Origin: Alphaproteobacteria bacterium
GTDB taxonomy: Bacteria > Pseudomonadota > Alphaproteobacteria > Rhizobiales > Aestuariivirgaceae
DNA: 64,000 nt
Direction: 5' to 3'
Assembly: GCA_028868695.1 (NCBI GenBank)
Contig: JAGWTZ010000002.1
Span: 46,128-110,127, forward strand
Within the stretch, counting starts at the first letter, position 1, and each line of letters begins with the position of its first letter. Position numbers and translations under genes: made by a program. Shown one piece after another: positions 44,371 through 53,304 of this stretch. The notes beneath the pieces were generated by a model that saw only the letters and a list, made by a program, of their open reading frames with translations, was not told where the DNA came from and ran no database searches.

Positions 44371-45384
44371 CTATCTGACAACCGGCACCCAGCGTTGCTC
44401 ACGGGATGAAGTGAAAACCGCGTCAGCAACTGCCGCATTGGCGCGGGCATCGTCGAGGCCATAGAAGGGAACTTCCTCGCCCCGTACCGCCCGTGAGAAA
44501 TTGCTGACCTCCGCTTCATATTGATCCAGTGCCGGGAACTCGACAGAACGCGCCTCGCTGCGGGCATGATCGGTGGATGTATCAATTACGATGGTATTCA
44601 CCTCCGTGCGCGATGGCACATAGGCTTGCGGCAGTGAAATGAATGCCTTCTCGCAGACAATTTCGATTGATTGCGAAGAGGCTTGCGCCAGGGAAACCAT
44701 GAAGGTCGCTTGTCGGCCTGCACCAAAATCCAGGATGACCGATGTGAACACATCAATCCCCGCGCTGTTTTTCTCCATCAGCGCAAAGGCCCGCAGCGGC
44801 TCTGCGTCAAAGACGAAGCGGGCGGCCATGGCTGTGTAACAACCCAAGTCAAAATAGGCGCCGCCGCCCCACTCCGGCCTTTGTCTGAAATCATCGGCCT
44901 TGGTCATGTTGAAGGACAGCAGTGAGGAAAAAGTGAGGGGCGCACCATATTTCCGGGATTGCAGAAGACCTGCCAGATGTTGCCAGCGCGGCTGGTGGCG
45001 CACCATGAAGGCCTCGGCAATACGCAAGGACGCAGGCGCGCCGCTGAGCGCATCATATTCTGACGCCGTCATCGCACCGGGCTTTTCAATGAGCACGTGC
45101 TTGCCCGCCACCACAGCCCGTTTTGCCCACTCCATGTGCAAGTGATTGGGCAGCGCGATGTAAACAGCCTCAACCTCTGGATCCGTAATGAGGGCGTCAT
45201 AGCTTCCATAGGCAGCGGGAATGCCGTGCCTTGCGGCCATTGCGGATGCCCGCTCCAAATCCCGCGCGGCAATGGCATGCGCTGTGCAATATGCGCTAGC
45301 CTTAATGGCCGGAAGGATAGTGCCATCAGCAATGCGTGCCGCGCCCAAGATGCCCCATTTGACCTGCTTGAACTTTCCCGACAT
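44371..45384 (-). CDS. Gfo/Idh/MocA-family oxidoreductase (third of the operon)
   Basis: 337 residues. N-terminal Rossmann domain with GILGAARIADG near 10, YIALPNHLHMEWAKRAVVAGKHVLIEKP near 75, whose EKP lysine is the catalytic residue, and C-terminal GGGAYFDLGCYTAMAARF near 167. The GGGAYFDLGCY segment is typical of the glucose-fructose oxidoreductase/xylose dehydrogenase branch. ATG 45384 is used; an in-frame TTG overlaps the preceding stop. Likely oxidises a ring hydroxyl with NAD(P). Confidence 0.9.
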   Translation of the reverse strand: MSGKFKQVKWGILGAARIADGTILPAIKASAYCTAHAIAARDLERASAMAARHGIPAAYGSYDALITDPEVEAVYIALPNHLHMEWAKRAVVAGKHVLIEKPGAMTASEYDALSGAPASLRIAEAFMVRHQPRWQHLAGLLQSRKYGAPLTFSSLLSFNMTKADDFRQRPEWGGGAYFDLGCYTAMAARFVFDAEPLRAFALMEKNSAGIDVFTSVILDFGAGRQATFMVSLAQASSQSIEIVCEKAFISLPQAYVPSRTEVNTIVIDTSTDHARSEARSVEFPALDQYEAEVSNFSRAVRGEEVPFYGLDDARANAAVADAVFTSSREQRWVPVVR

Positions 45385-45401
45385 TGCCTTCCGGTCTCCG
45401 C

Positions 45402-46565
45402 TCAAAGCTTCACGGCCTTGCCATCCATTGCGGCCAGCTGGATGGCATCAAGGATACGCGCCACTTCGTAGCCGTCTGCAATAGAGCCATTGCTGAATGG
45501 CCGATCGGCCGCGATACACCCCAGAAACTCGGCCATCATCATGCTGAACACCTCGCCATAACCGACGGAGACCGTGTCGTGTGGAACCGCGACATGTGCG
45601 GCAACGCCTGGCGAAGCAGGCACGTTGTAAAGGCTTTGAAAAGGAGAGCGGCCTGAGCCGTCGAACAGCGCGATTTCATAGCTGCTGGGCTTCAAGAGAT
45701 CGAACAACGCCGTTCCCTTGGTGCCAAAGAGTCGCACAGTCAGGGCATTGCCCATTCCAATGGCCACGCGCGAGGCTGTAAGGAAGCCCTGGCAGCCCGA
45801 ATTGAAGCGCAGCAGGGCGGACATCACATCATCATTGTCAACGGGGCGTGCTTCATCCGAAAGCATGCCGCGGGCATGGCCCACTGTCGCCTCGGCTGGC
45901 AGAAACCGGCTCTTGATTGAAATGGTTGAAATCGCCCCGCGCACTTCGGCAACTTCACCACACAGGTAGCGCGCCATGTCTGCGGCATGTGTGCCCACGT
46001 CCAGGAGCGCGCCGGGGCCCGCCCGTTCAAACTCATAGCGCCAGGAATGCGGCAAATGTGGATCGGCCGCATAGTCGCACTGGAACCCCACCATGAGCTG
46101 GACGGGATCGCCCAAATCTCCCGCCGCAAGGCGGTTCTTGATTTCCGCCAGCGCCGGGATGCGGCGATAGTTGAACACCGTGCCTGAAATCGAGCTGGAG
46201 GCAGCCGCCAGTTCAGCCAAGGGCTGGGCCTGTGCGGCGGACAGCGCCAGCGGCTTCTCGCAAAGCACATGCAGACCGCGCTTCAGCGCCTCTGTGGTCG
46301 CCTCAACATGCAGGAAATTCGGCAGGCAGATTGAAACGATGCCAACCTCGGGGTTGTCCAACACCGCCCGCCAATCATCCGCAACATGTGCGAAACCATA
46401 GTTATCAGCCAGCTTTTGCGCCGCCGCGGCATTGGCATCGCACACGGTATGCAGGCAGCAGCCGGGGATAAGCTTTTCAAACCGCGGCAGTAAGGTGCGA
46501 TAGCCATTGGCATGCGCCGCCCCGATCATTCCTGCCCCGATGATGGCGATTCCACGTTTGCGCAT
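45402..46565 (-). CDS. Gfo/Idh/MocA-family oxidoreductase (second of the operon)
   Basis: 387 residues. MRKRGIAIIGAGMIGAAH at the N-terminus, HVLCEKPLALS near 100 (catalytic Lys), HSWRYEFERAGPGALLDVGTHAADMARY near 172, C-terminal GSIADGYEVARILDAI. Its general form is the larger MviM/inositol-dehydrogenase-like type. ATG 46565 has GAGGG 8-9 nt upstream; ATG 46580 overlaps the previous stop (ATGA) and is an alternative. Followed 17 nt later by another Gfo/Idh gene. Confidence 0.9.
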   Translation of the reverse strand: MRKRGIAIIGAGMIGAAHANGYRTLLPRFEKLIPGCCLHTVCDANAAAAQKLADNYGFAHVADDWRAVLDNPEVGIVSICLPNFLHVEATTEALKRGLHVLCEKPLALSAAQAQPLAELAAASSSISGTVFNYRRIPALAEIKNRLAAGDLGDPVQLMVGFQCDYAADPHLPHSWRYEFERAGPGALLDVGTHAADMARYLCGEVAEVRGAISTISIKSRFLPAEATVGHARGMLSDEARPVDNDDVMSALLRFNSGCQGFLTASRVAIGMGNALTVRLFGTKGTALFDLLKPSSYEIALFDGSGRSPFQSLYNVPASPGVAAHVAVPHDTVSVGYGEVFSMMMAEFLGCIAADRPFSNGSIADGYEVARILDAIQLAAMDGKAVKL

Positions 46566-46576
46566 GCCATTTTCCC

Positions 46577-47287
46577 TCATGATCTCAAAAGCCCGGCCAG
46601 TGCCGCCACGGCGGCTTCAAGAAGGGGCGCAGCGCAGGCTGGGTCAAATCTGCGGGGGTCGGCCCCCACCACGCCCCAGATCGCATGTTGTGGCTCATGG
46701 CGCGAAGCCTGCCAATCATCAGTCATGACTGGCACTTCGGCGAGCGGAGGCAAGCGCTCCATGTGAACCAGATCAGGGTGCAGCGCATATAGCAGCGCAG
46801 TCTCAAATTCACCGGCATGGTCTGGTGGCAGCGGCAAGCCCTGGAAGCGGTTCACGGCTGTGGCAATGACCTCAAAATCCTTAGCGCCCCACGTTGCTGC
46901 CAGGCGATCAATCATCTCCAGTTGCGTGTCAGGAAAATGCCCTGAAAGCAGCAACACCCTGCGAAAGCCAAAATCCTTGAGCCGTCTCAGCGTGAGGGCC
47001 AGCAATTGCTCAATGGGCTGGGCAGCAGGCGCCATAATTGTGAATGGATAGGCACCGTGATCGCCGCCCGTGCCATAGTGCAACGGCGGCAGCACAACCC
47101 CACCCACCTTCTCCGCCGCGCGCAGGCAAAGGCCATGCGCGGTAAGCGCATCAAGACCCACGGGCAGGTGCTCGCAGTGCCACTCCAGCGTGCCAAGCGG
47201 GACAAAGGCAATGAGGCTTTGCGCAATGGCCTCCCGCAATTGATGGGGAAGCATGAGCTCAAAGCGGCGTGAGTTGAGGTCAGTCAA
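46577..47287 (-). CDS. Creatininase-family metal-dependent hydrolase
   Basis: About 236 residues. VPLGTLEWHCEHLPVGLDAL near 30 is the creatininase metal-binding E-x-H-x2-HLP-x2-x-D motif; GTGGDHGAYPF near 75, LLSGHFPDTQLEM near 118 (normally NGHGGN, His kept) and EFETALLYALHPDL near 170 follow. The family hydrolyses cyclic amides or related rings and is also found in cyclitol and redox-cofactor pathways. I use the TTG at 47287, which overlaps the upstream stop (TTGA) and has AGGG about 9 nt before it; ATG 47254 would cut the conserved start. Confidence 0.82.
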   Translation of the reverse strand: MTDLNSRRFELMLPHQLREAIAQSLIAFVPLGTLEWHCEHLPVGLDALTAHGLCLRAAEKVGGVVLPPLHYGTGGDHGAYPFTIMAPAAQPIEQLLALTLRRLKDFGFRRVLLLSGHFPDTQLEMIDRLAATWGAKDFEVIATAVNRFQGLPLPPDHAGEFETALLYALHPDLVHMERLPPLAEVPVMTDDWQASRHEPQHAIWGVVGADPRRFDPACAAPLLEAAVAALAGLLRS

Positions 47288-48258
47288 TGATAGTAATCCC
47301 TGATCCAGATGTGGGGCGGCAGCTGCGCCTTCAATTCCTCGGGAAATGCCTTTCCATCTGAATAGGCAATGTTCATATCCACATGGTTGCGGTTCAGCAT
47401 GCCGGGGATCAAGGTCGAAAGCTGTGGCGTAGAAAGCACGTAACGCATCGCCGCTTCCACCAGGGTTGGATAGAACGGCTTGCAAACCGTCTTCAGCTTT
47501 TCCACCCGCGCCAGTGTTTCGGCAAAGCGTTCGCCGCGGAACATGGTGTACGGCTGAGAGCCCGGCTCAAAGCTGGCATAGCTGTCCTTCGTCCAATGCC
47601 CTACCAGCGAACCTGAATCCAGCGGCACGCGCGCAATGAAGCCAGTGTGGGTGCGCTCGCCTTCCTGAAACAGTTCGCCCGCCGGACGCTGTTCAAACAT
47701 GTTGAAAATGCACTGGATGGAATCGACGAGGCCCGCCGCGACCAGGTCCACGCCCTCCCCCGGCCTGTTGTCTCGCAATGAAACGCCGATGCGGTCAATC
47801 TTGCCTTCGCGGCGCAGCTTCATCAGTGTTTCAAGCCAGTCCAGTTCCACCATCGCGGACGGCATGAAGGAATGCAGCTGGAACAGATCAATGCGGTCGA
47901 CTTGCAGGCGCTTCAGGGATTTTTCGATATTGTCGCGCAAATACCATTCCGGGAAACGGCCGCGCATTTGCGGGTTGTCGTCATTGGGGTCAGGCCAAAT
48001 GATCGGGCGCGTTTTGGTCGCAACATAGATCTTGCCACCCGTCCACTGTTTTAGGGCCTTGCCGATCACCTCTTCCGAATGGCCATTGCCATAAAGTTCC
48101 GCCGTGTCGACAAAGTTGATGCCCTTGTCGAAGGCATAGTGCAGCGTATCTATGGAGGCCGCATCATCGACACGGCCCCAATCCCCGCCGATCTGCCAGG
48201 CGCCAAAGCCAATCTCACTCACTTGCCAACCAGTGCGGCCAAAGGAACGGTAACGCAT
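47284..48258 (-). CDS. Aldo/keto reductase
   Basis: 324 residues, AKR barrel. Catalytic tetrad: Asp in NFVDTAELYGNG (near 50), Tyr in the same segment, Lys in YVATKTRP (near 82) and His in DLFQLHSFMP (near 127). It starts 2 nt after the sugar isomerase gene. In an operon of sugar dehydrogenases it probably reduces or interconverts a keto-sugar or aldehyde; the substrate cannot be read from sequence. Confidence 0.92.
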   Translation of the reverse strand: MRYRSFGRTGWQVSEIGFGAWQIGGDWGRVDDAASIDTLHYAFDKGINFVDTAELYGNGHSEEVIGKALKQWTGGKIYVATKTRPIIWPDPNDDNPQMRGRFPEWYLRDNIEKSLKRLQVDRIDLFQLHSFMPSAMVELDWLETLMKLRREGKIDRIGVSLRDNRPGEGVDLVAAGLVDSIQCIFNMFEQRPAGELFQEGERTHTGFIARVPLDSGSLVGHWTKDSYASFEPGSQPYTMFRGERFAETLARVEKLKTVCKPFYPTLVEAAMRYVLSTPQLSTLIPGMLNRNHVDMNIAYSDGKAFPEELKAQLPPHIWIRDYYH

Positions 48259-48260
48259 GC

Positions 48261-49220
48261 TCAGATGGCCTGCAGTTTGAAGTCGCTGTGTTTGCGCGGT
48301 ATCACGCCCTTGAGGAGGGTGACTGACTTTTCAAGTCCCTCCAGCGAATTCAGCATCATGTCTTCATGCTCAATGGAAAGCCAGCCGTCATAGCCTGCCA
48401 TCTTGAGGCGGTAGCAGAACTGCCGCCACCATTCTTCGCCATGGCCGAAGCCGATAGTGATATAGGTCCACGAGCGGTTTGGAATGTCCGTGAGAGAGCC
48501 GTTCTCCAAGAGGCTGGTGCTGGCCTGAACTGGGCCATTGAGCATGGTGTCCTTGGCGTGAACATGGAATACCGCGGCACCCAGCGCTTCTGCCGCAACC
48601 AGCGGGTCAGCACCCATCCAGAACAAATGCGAGGGATCGAGATTGGCGCCGATCACCGGGCCTATGGCGGCGCGCAACTTTAGCAAGGATGGCACGTTAT
48701 AGACGCACTGGTTGCCATGCAGCTCCAGCGCGATCTGCTCAACACCGCATTCCTTGGCCAGCTTGGCAATGCCGTGCCAGAAGGGAAGCAGCACGTCGTT
48801 CCATTGGTACTTCAGGATGGCCTGTGTTTCCGGCGGCCAGGAGGAAACAACCCAGTTGGGCATCGTGTCACCGGCGCTGCCGGCGGGCAGGCCAGACATG
48901 GTGCAAACCTTCTTGATGCCCATTTCACCGGCGATGCGGATGGTGTCCTTCAGGCATTCGCCCTGCTTCTTGTCGGTGGGGTGCAACGGGTTGCCATTGG
49001 CATTGAGGCTGATCACCTCAAGATTGCGATCCGCAATGGCCTTGAGGAAGGCCTTGCGAGCGGCGGCATTGGCCTTCATCTCCGCAAGGTTGAAGATGGG
49101 TGCCGTGGACCAGCCGCCCGTGTTCACCTCAACGCCGGAAACACCAAGGAGCACGGCCTCGTCCAGCACCTGTTCAAAGGACAGGCCGCCAAGACTATCC
49201 GACACAAAACCGAGTTTCAT
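48261..49220 (-). CDS. Sugar phosphate isomerase/epimerase (AP endonuclease 2-like TIM barrel)
   Basis: 319 residues, xylose-isomerase-like TIM barrel. Metal ligands are visible as Glu in IALELHGNQ (near 167), Asp/His in GANLDPSHLFWMG (near 195), His in FHVHAKD (near 220) and Glu in WLSIEHEDM (near 287). Family members isomerise, epimerise or dehydrate keto-sugars and cyclitols (IolE, IolI, IolO, 3-keto-glycoside enzymes). GGAG lies just ahead of the ATG. It sits between two dehydrogenases, which fits action on an oxidised sugar. Confidence 0.92.
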   Translation of the reverse strand: MKLGFVSDSLGGLSFEQVLDEAVLLGVSGVEVNTGGWSTAPIFNLAEMKANAAARKAFLKAIADRNLEVISLNANGNPLHPTDKKQGECLKDTIRIAGEMGIKKVCTMSGLPAGSAGDTMPNWVVSSWPPETQAILKYQWNDVLLPFWHGIAKLAKECGVEQIALELHGNQCVYNVPSLLKLRAAIGPVIGANLDPSHLFWMGADPLVAAEALGAAVFHVHAKDTMLNGPVQASTSLLENGSLTDIPNRSWTYITIGFGHGEEWWRQFCYRLKMAGYDGWLSIEHEDMMLNSLEGLEKSVTLLKGVIPRKHSDFKLQAI

Positions 49221-49230
49221 GAAGCTCTCC

Positions 49231-50241
49231 TCACTTCGCGCAATAGAATTGCGGCTTGTTGATCATGTCCACCTTGGCCTTCTGGCCGGAATGCAGGGCC
49301 CGCACGCCCGCTTCCGCCACCAGCGATGCGGCATAGCCATCCCAGCAGGTGGAGGCAGTGGCCGAGAACGCGCCGGTTTGCACAAAATGCAGGAAAGCCT
49401 TGTTCTGGCGCCAATAGGCTTCGGCGTATCGGTCGCGCCAGTCCGCGGCATAGGCCGTCTTGTGGCTCAAGGCGGCATCGGTCATGGAATAGGCCAGCCC
49501 GCTGAAAGAAATGGAGGCCTTCTGGCCCACCAGCTCGCCGCGCACGTCATAGCCATAGGTGGCATTGTTGTTGATTTCGATATTGACCAATTGGCCATCC
49601 ACCGTCTCGATGACCATCATGACTGGCGCCACGCGCGCATCCGAGCGTTTCGGCTGGAAGGCTGAGATCGCTGCATATTCGGTGCCCAGCACATGGCGCA
49701 CCACGTCAAACTCATGTGGTGCCGAATTGGTGATGGCCATGGCGCCGGTGAAGTCCGCCCCCGGGGTTTCCACATTGCGGTGGAAGTTGTGCATCATCAG
49801 GGCGCGGCCTAGGCTGCCATTGTCCAGCGCCGCCTTCATCTCCACATAGGATTGGTCGAAGCGGCGCATGAAGCCAAGCTGCACCAACTTGCGGCCCGCC
49901 GCCTGCTCCGCCGCCATCACGCCGAGGCATTCCTGAGAAGATTGCGACAGCGGCTTCTCGCACAACACCGGCTTGCCGGCAGCGATGCAGGCCAATGACA
50001 AGGGGCTGTGGGTGAAGTCCGGGCTGGCCACCACCACCGCGTCAATGTCGCTTCTGGCGATGGCGGCAGCGGCATCCTTCATCACGTCCTTGACGCCAAA
50101 CCCATCTGCAATCTTGCGGGCCCGCGCCTCATCGGCATCGCAGATCACCCGCAGGTCAACGCCCGGCAGGCGCTCGGCAAAAATCCGCGCATGGTCTGCG
50201 CCCATGATCCCCGCCCCGATGATCGCCAGCCTCACTGACAT
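49231..50241 (-). CDS. Gfo/Idh/MocA-family oxidoreductase, inositol 2-dehydrogenase-like (first of the operon)
   Basis: 336 residues. IIGAGIMGADHARIF at 6-20, VLCEKPLSQSSQE near 95 (catalytic Lys), VQLGFMRRFDQSYVEMKAALD near 121, SAPHEFDVVRHVLG near 172 supplying the Asp/His pair, NNNATYGYDVRGELVG near 225. This layout follows IolG/scyllo-inositol dehydrogenase enzymes. AGGA lies 8 nt before ATG 50241. First catabolic gene after the transporter, with two hairpins in the gap, so its expression may be tuned separately. Confidence 0.9.
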   Translation of the reverse strand: MSVRLAIIGAGIMGADHARIFAERLPGVDLRVICDADEARARKIADGFGVKDVMKDAAAAIARSDIDAVVVASPDFTHSPLSLACIAAGKPVLCEKPLSQSSQECLGVMAAEQAAGRKLVQLGFMRRFDQSYVEMKAALDNGSLGRALMMHNFHRNVETPGADFTGAMAITNSAPHEFDVVRHVLGTEYAAISAFQPKRSDARVAPVMMVIETVDGQLVNIEINNNATYGYDVRGELVGQKASISFSGLAYSMTDAALSHKTAYAADWRDRYAEAYWRQNKAFLHFVQTGAFSATASTCWDGYAASLVAEAGVRALHSGQKAKVDMINKPQFYCAK

Positions 50242-50286
50242 GTTTGGTTCCTCTTGTCCGTCACTGCGAAATGGGTGTCCGAAAGT

Positions 50287-50320
50287 GGCGGGCTGACGCA
50301 TGGAACAGCCTCAGCCCGCC
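50287..50320 (-). terminator. Hairpin between transporter and catabolic genes (proximal to the dehydrogenase)
   Basis: Perfect 10-bp stem GGCGGGCTGA/TCAGCCCGCC with a 14-nt loop; no T-run. Together with the hairpin at 50332-50359 it probably attenuates transcription or protects the transporter mRNA. Confidence 0.45.
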
Positions 50321-50331
50321 GAGTTTGCAAA

Positions 50332-50359
50332 GCCGGACAAGGAAGGGAGAAAGTCCGGC
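50332..50359 (-). terminator. Second hairpin after the ATPase gene
   Basis: GCCGGAC (50332-50338) pairs perfectly with GTCCGGC (50353-50359), loop 14 nt, 18 bp downstream of the ABC ATPase stop on the minus strand. Confidence 0.4.
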
Positions 50360-50376
50360 AATGCTGATGGGTTATT

Positions 50377-51210
50377 TCAGTGGGCCGCCGGCGGGTGGCC
50401 ATCATGGCTTTGCATGTAGTTTTCGATTTCTGCCTCAAGGTTGGCCATGGTTTCGCCACCGGCCATGAGATCAGTGATCTGTTCGCGGGTCTTCTCGCCC
50501 TTGCGGAAGTCGGCTGCGACAGCGCCGCGGATCAACACCGCGAAGTGGTCGCCCACCGCCATGGCATGCATCACCTGGTGGGTGATGAAAATCACGGCAA
50601 GGCCGCGCTTCTTGGCCTGGTTGACAATGCGCAGCACGTGGCTGGCCTGCTTGACGCCCAGGGCGGCCGTGGGTTCATCGAGAATGAGCACGCGTGCGCC
50701 AAAGTGAACCGCGCGGACAATGGCGAGCGACTGGCGCTCGCCGCCCGAAAGCCCGCCCACCAGCCTGTCCCCGTCATCAATGCGGGTGATGCCGAAATCC
50801 TGCACGGCCTTGACCGCGATGGCATTGGCCTTCTTGCGGTCAAACACCTTGAAGGGCCCCCAGCCCTTGGTGGGCTCAACCCCTACAAAGAAGCTCCGGC
50901 CAATGCTCATCAGTGCAAAGGTGCCACCGAACTGGTGCACTGTGGCAATGCCTTTTTCCGAGGCCACGCGCGGAGTGTCGAACACCACCGGGTTGCCATC
51001 CATCTCGATTGTGCCCGAGGTCGGCTGGTGCACGCCCGAGAGAATCTTGATCAGCGTGGACTTGCCGGCGCCATTGTCGCCCAGCAGGCACAGAACCTCG
51101 CCAGCGCGAACCTCAAGGTTGATATCATGCAGCACATCAATCGGGCCGAAGCTCTTGTTGACGTCTTTCAGCGCTATCACAGGAACCTTGTTTTCCATTG
51201 ACATGTTCAT
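50377..51210 (-). CDS. Sugar ABC transporter ATP-binding protein, single-domain FrcA type
   Basis: 277 residues with one ABC domain: Walker A GDNGAGKST near 43, signature LSGGERQSLAI near 155, Walker B VLILDEPTAALG near 176. FGGTFALMSIGRSFFVGVEPTKG near 95 is typical of FrcA. Unlike RbsA/MglA ATPases, which carry two domains in one chain, FrcA-type proteins act as homodimers. The ATG overlaps the permease stop (ATGA). It completes a binding protein-permease-ATPase set. Confidence 0.94.
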   Translation of the reverse strand: MNMSMENKVPVIALKDVNKSFGPIDVLHDINLEVRAGEVLCLLGDNGAGKSTLIKILSGVHQPTSGTIEMDGNPVVFDTPRVASEKGIATVHQFGGTFALMSIGRSFFVGVEPTKGWGPFKVFDRKKANAIAVKAVQDFGITRIDDGDRLVGGLSGGERQSLAIVRAVHFGARVLILDEPTAALGVKQASHVLRIVNQAKKRGLAVIFITHQVMHAMAVGDHFAVLIRGAVAADFRKGEKTREQITDLMAGGETMANLEAEIENYMQSHDGHPPAAH

Positions 51211-52217
51211 GCCTTCTTCTTTCGAGTGTAGCTCAACGCCATCTTGCGGAATGTGTTGTTCGCCAGCACGGCAATCAACAACATGGCGCCGATGATCAGC
51301 GATGAAAGGTTGCGGTCAAAGTTGGTGAAGTAGATGCCCTGGTTCACAATCGCAAAAGTAATCGTGCCGAAAACAATGCCCACCACGGAACCAAAGCCAC
51401 CAGTGAGCAGCACGCCGCCCACCACCACCGAAATGATCGAGTTGAAAATGTAGCTCTGCCCTGCCGAGACCTGCGCAGAGTTGAACAGAATGGCTTGACA
51501 CATGCCGACAAAGCTCGCTGAAACTGAAGACAAGACGAAAAGGCCGATGGTCAGTCTATCGGTCGGAATACCGGCGTTGCGGGCCGAAATCTTGTCGCCG
51601 CCCATCGCATAGACCCAGTTGCCCCAAGGCGAGAGATGCAAGAAGTAGAAGTGGATAATTGAAATGGCGATCCACCAGATGACGAGGATTTGGTAGGTGC
51701 CGCCGATGAAACTGCCGAAAATGGCTTTGGCCCAATCCGGAGCGGTGATTGCTGCCGAGGTGGTATTGGTGAAATAGACTGACAGGAACAGGCTGAGGCC
51801 GGCCAAGGCGAACAGTGTGCCCATGGTGATGATCAGGGATGGCACATTGGTGCGGATCACCAAGAAGCCGTTGATCAGCCCGACCACAGCACCCAGTGCC
51901 AAAGGCGCCAGGATGCCGATGATAATGGGCAGGCCGTAATGGCCTGAGATGATGCCCGTGGTCATGGAAGCGGCGGGCAGCATTGCACCAACGGAAATAT
52001 CAAGTTCGCCGGCGATCATCAAGAATCCGACCGGAATTGCGATGATGCCGAGGTTAGCAGCAACATTCAGCCAACTGGCGATGCCTTGGGGCGACATGAA
52101 CAGTATGCCGCCAAAGATGCTAAAGAAGATGGCCACAAAGACCATGCCGAGGAAGGCCCCCATCTCAGGACGCCTTAACAGGCTGTCGATTCCTAGTTTT
52201 TCCAAGATGGCCTCCAA
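51207..52217 (-). CDS. Sugar ABC transporter permease (RbsC/FrcC family)
   Basis: 336 residues, eight to ten transmembrane helices. Family motifs: GELDISVGAMLPAASM near 70, NVPSLIITMGTLFALAGLSLF near 123, GGDKISARNAGIPTDRLTIGLFVLSS near 205, VVVGGVLLTGGFGSVVGIVFG near 268. It forms the inner-membrane channel of the FrcBCA-like importer. It lies 70 nt after the binding-protein gene, a gap that contains an attenuator-type hairpin. Confidence 0.95.
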   Translation of the reverse strand: MEAILEKLGIDSLLRRPEMGAFLGMVFVAIFFSIFGGILFMSPQGIASWLNVAANLGIIAIPVGFLMIAGELDISVGAMLPAASMTTGIISGHYGLPIIIGILAPLALGAVVGLINGFLVIRTNVPSLIITMGTLFALAGLSLFLSVYFTNTTSAAITAPDWAKAIFGSFIGGTYQILVIWWIAISIIHFYFLHLSPWGNWVYAMGGDKISARNAGIPTDRLTIGLFVLSSVSASFVGMCQAILFNSAQVSAGQSYIFNSIISVVVGGVLLTGGFGSVVGIVFGTITFAIVNQGIYFTNFDRNLSSLIIGAMLLIAVLANNTFRKMALSYTRKKKA

Positions 52218-52242
52218 GCCGTTCTGTCAGGATCGGGAAGTT

Positions 52243-52270
52243 GGCCAGCCCGCAAAGCTGCAGGCTGGCC
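52243..52270 (-). terminator. Attenuator hairpin after the binding-protein gene
   Basis: GGCCAGCC (52243-52250) and GGCTGGCC (52263-52270) form an 8-bp stem with a 12-nt loop, extendable by CGG/CCG. No strong T-run. It occupies the same position as the terminator at 1006-1037 in the other transporter operon. Confidence 0.5.
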
Positions 52271-52287
52271 CGATTGGTCAGTAGTGC

Positions 52288-53256
52288 TTAACGCGTGCCC
52301 GCGGCGACGCCCTTCAGGGCGGCGTCAATGTTCTTGCTGTCAACGATTGCCGGGCCAGTCAGCACCGGATCTGTGGCAAGCGCAATGCCCCAGTCAATAT
52401 TGGCGGCCAGCATCGTGGTTGCCAGGAAGGACTGCGGATAGGGCTGCTGGTCAATCGCCATGGCCTGCGTGCCGGCCTTGATGCGGTCGAGCACGGACTT
52501 GGACATGTCGAACGTGCCGAGCTTCACCTTGGCGCCAACATTGGCCTGCTGAATCGCCTGGGCAGCCGCGTCAGCGGTTTGCGCGCCCAGCGTGATAACT
52601 GCGTCAACATCGCCTTCCTTGAGCAGTTGGGCCTTCAAGGCTTCGGCGGTGCCAGCGGCGTCGCCCTGCAGGGTCGATGGCAGCTCCAGGTTCTCAACCT
52701 TGGCGCCAGCCTTTTCAGCGCCTTCCTTCACACCCGCGCAGCGGTTTTCAAGATTCACGGCACCCGGCACCTGGATCACACAGATGATCTTCTTGGCACC
52801 ACCCTTGGCAAAATAGTCGCCGCCAGCCACGCCAGCAACGTGCTCGTCCGAACCGAAGTAGTTGATGCCGCTGACCTTGGACTTCGTGTCCGCAGCGCCA
52901 GCCGAATTGTACATCATGATCTTGATGCCCTTCTTGGCGGCTTCCTGCAGGGCGGGAACCTGGGCTTCCGGCACCCAGACCGGAATTGCGATGCCGTCCA
53001 CTTTCTGGCTGACGGCCGAATTGATGAGGCCGACGAGGTCAGGTCCAAAGTTGTCGTAGTTCTGGACGGTCATATAGGTAACCTTGCCGCCATTTTTCTG
53101 GATCACCAGCGCGGCATCATCCACGCCCTTCTTGATCGTGTTGAAAAACGCGTCATTCGCTGAACCGGCGATCACGGCGATGTTGGCCGCCATGGCGCTG
53201 GGGATCATCGCAGCAAGAGCTGCCGAGGCGATAAGGGCTGTTGCGAGTTTTTTCAT
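52288..53256 (-). CDS. Periplasmic sugar-binding protein (RbsB/FrcB superfamily)
   Basis: 322 residues. Signal peptide MKKLATALIASAALAAMIPS to AMA, then the Peripla_BP_4 fold: NIAVIAGSANDAFFNTIKKGVDDA, LINSAVSQKVDGIAIPVWVPEA near 78, VDAVITLGAQTADAAAQA near 218, QAMAIDQQPYPQSFLA near 268. GGAGG lies 9-10 nt before the ATG. It captures the substrate for the permease and ATPase that follow. Sequence character is of the fructose/ribose/inositol group, with no certain ligand. Confidence 0.94.
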   Translation of the reverse strand: MKKLATALIASAALAAMIPSAMAANIAVIAGSANDAFFNTIKKGVDDAALVIQKNGGKVTYMTVQNYDNFGPDLVGLINSAVSQKVDGIAIPVWVPEAQVPALQEAAKKGIKIMMYNSAGAADTKSKVSGINYFGSDEHVAGVAGGDYFAKGGAKKIICVIQVPGAVNLENRCAGVKEGAEKAGAKVENLELPSTLQGDAAGTAEALKAQLLKEGDVDAVITLGAQTADAAAQAIQQANVGAKVKLGTFDMSKSVLDRIKAGTQAMAIDQQPYPQSFLATTMLAANIDWGIALATDPVLTGPAIVDSKNIDAALKGVAAGTR

Positions 53257-53304
53257 TTTCTACTTTCCTCCTGGTTTGCCGTCCTGGTTGACGGATTCAT
53301 GGTG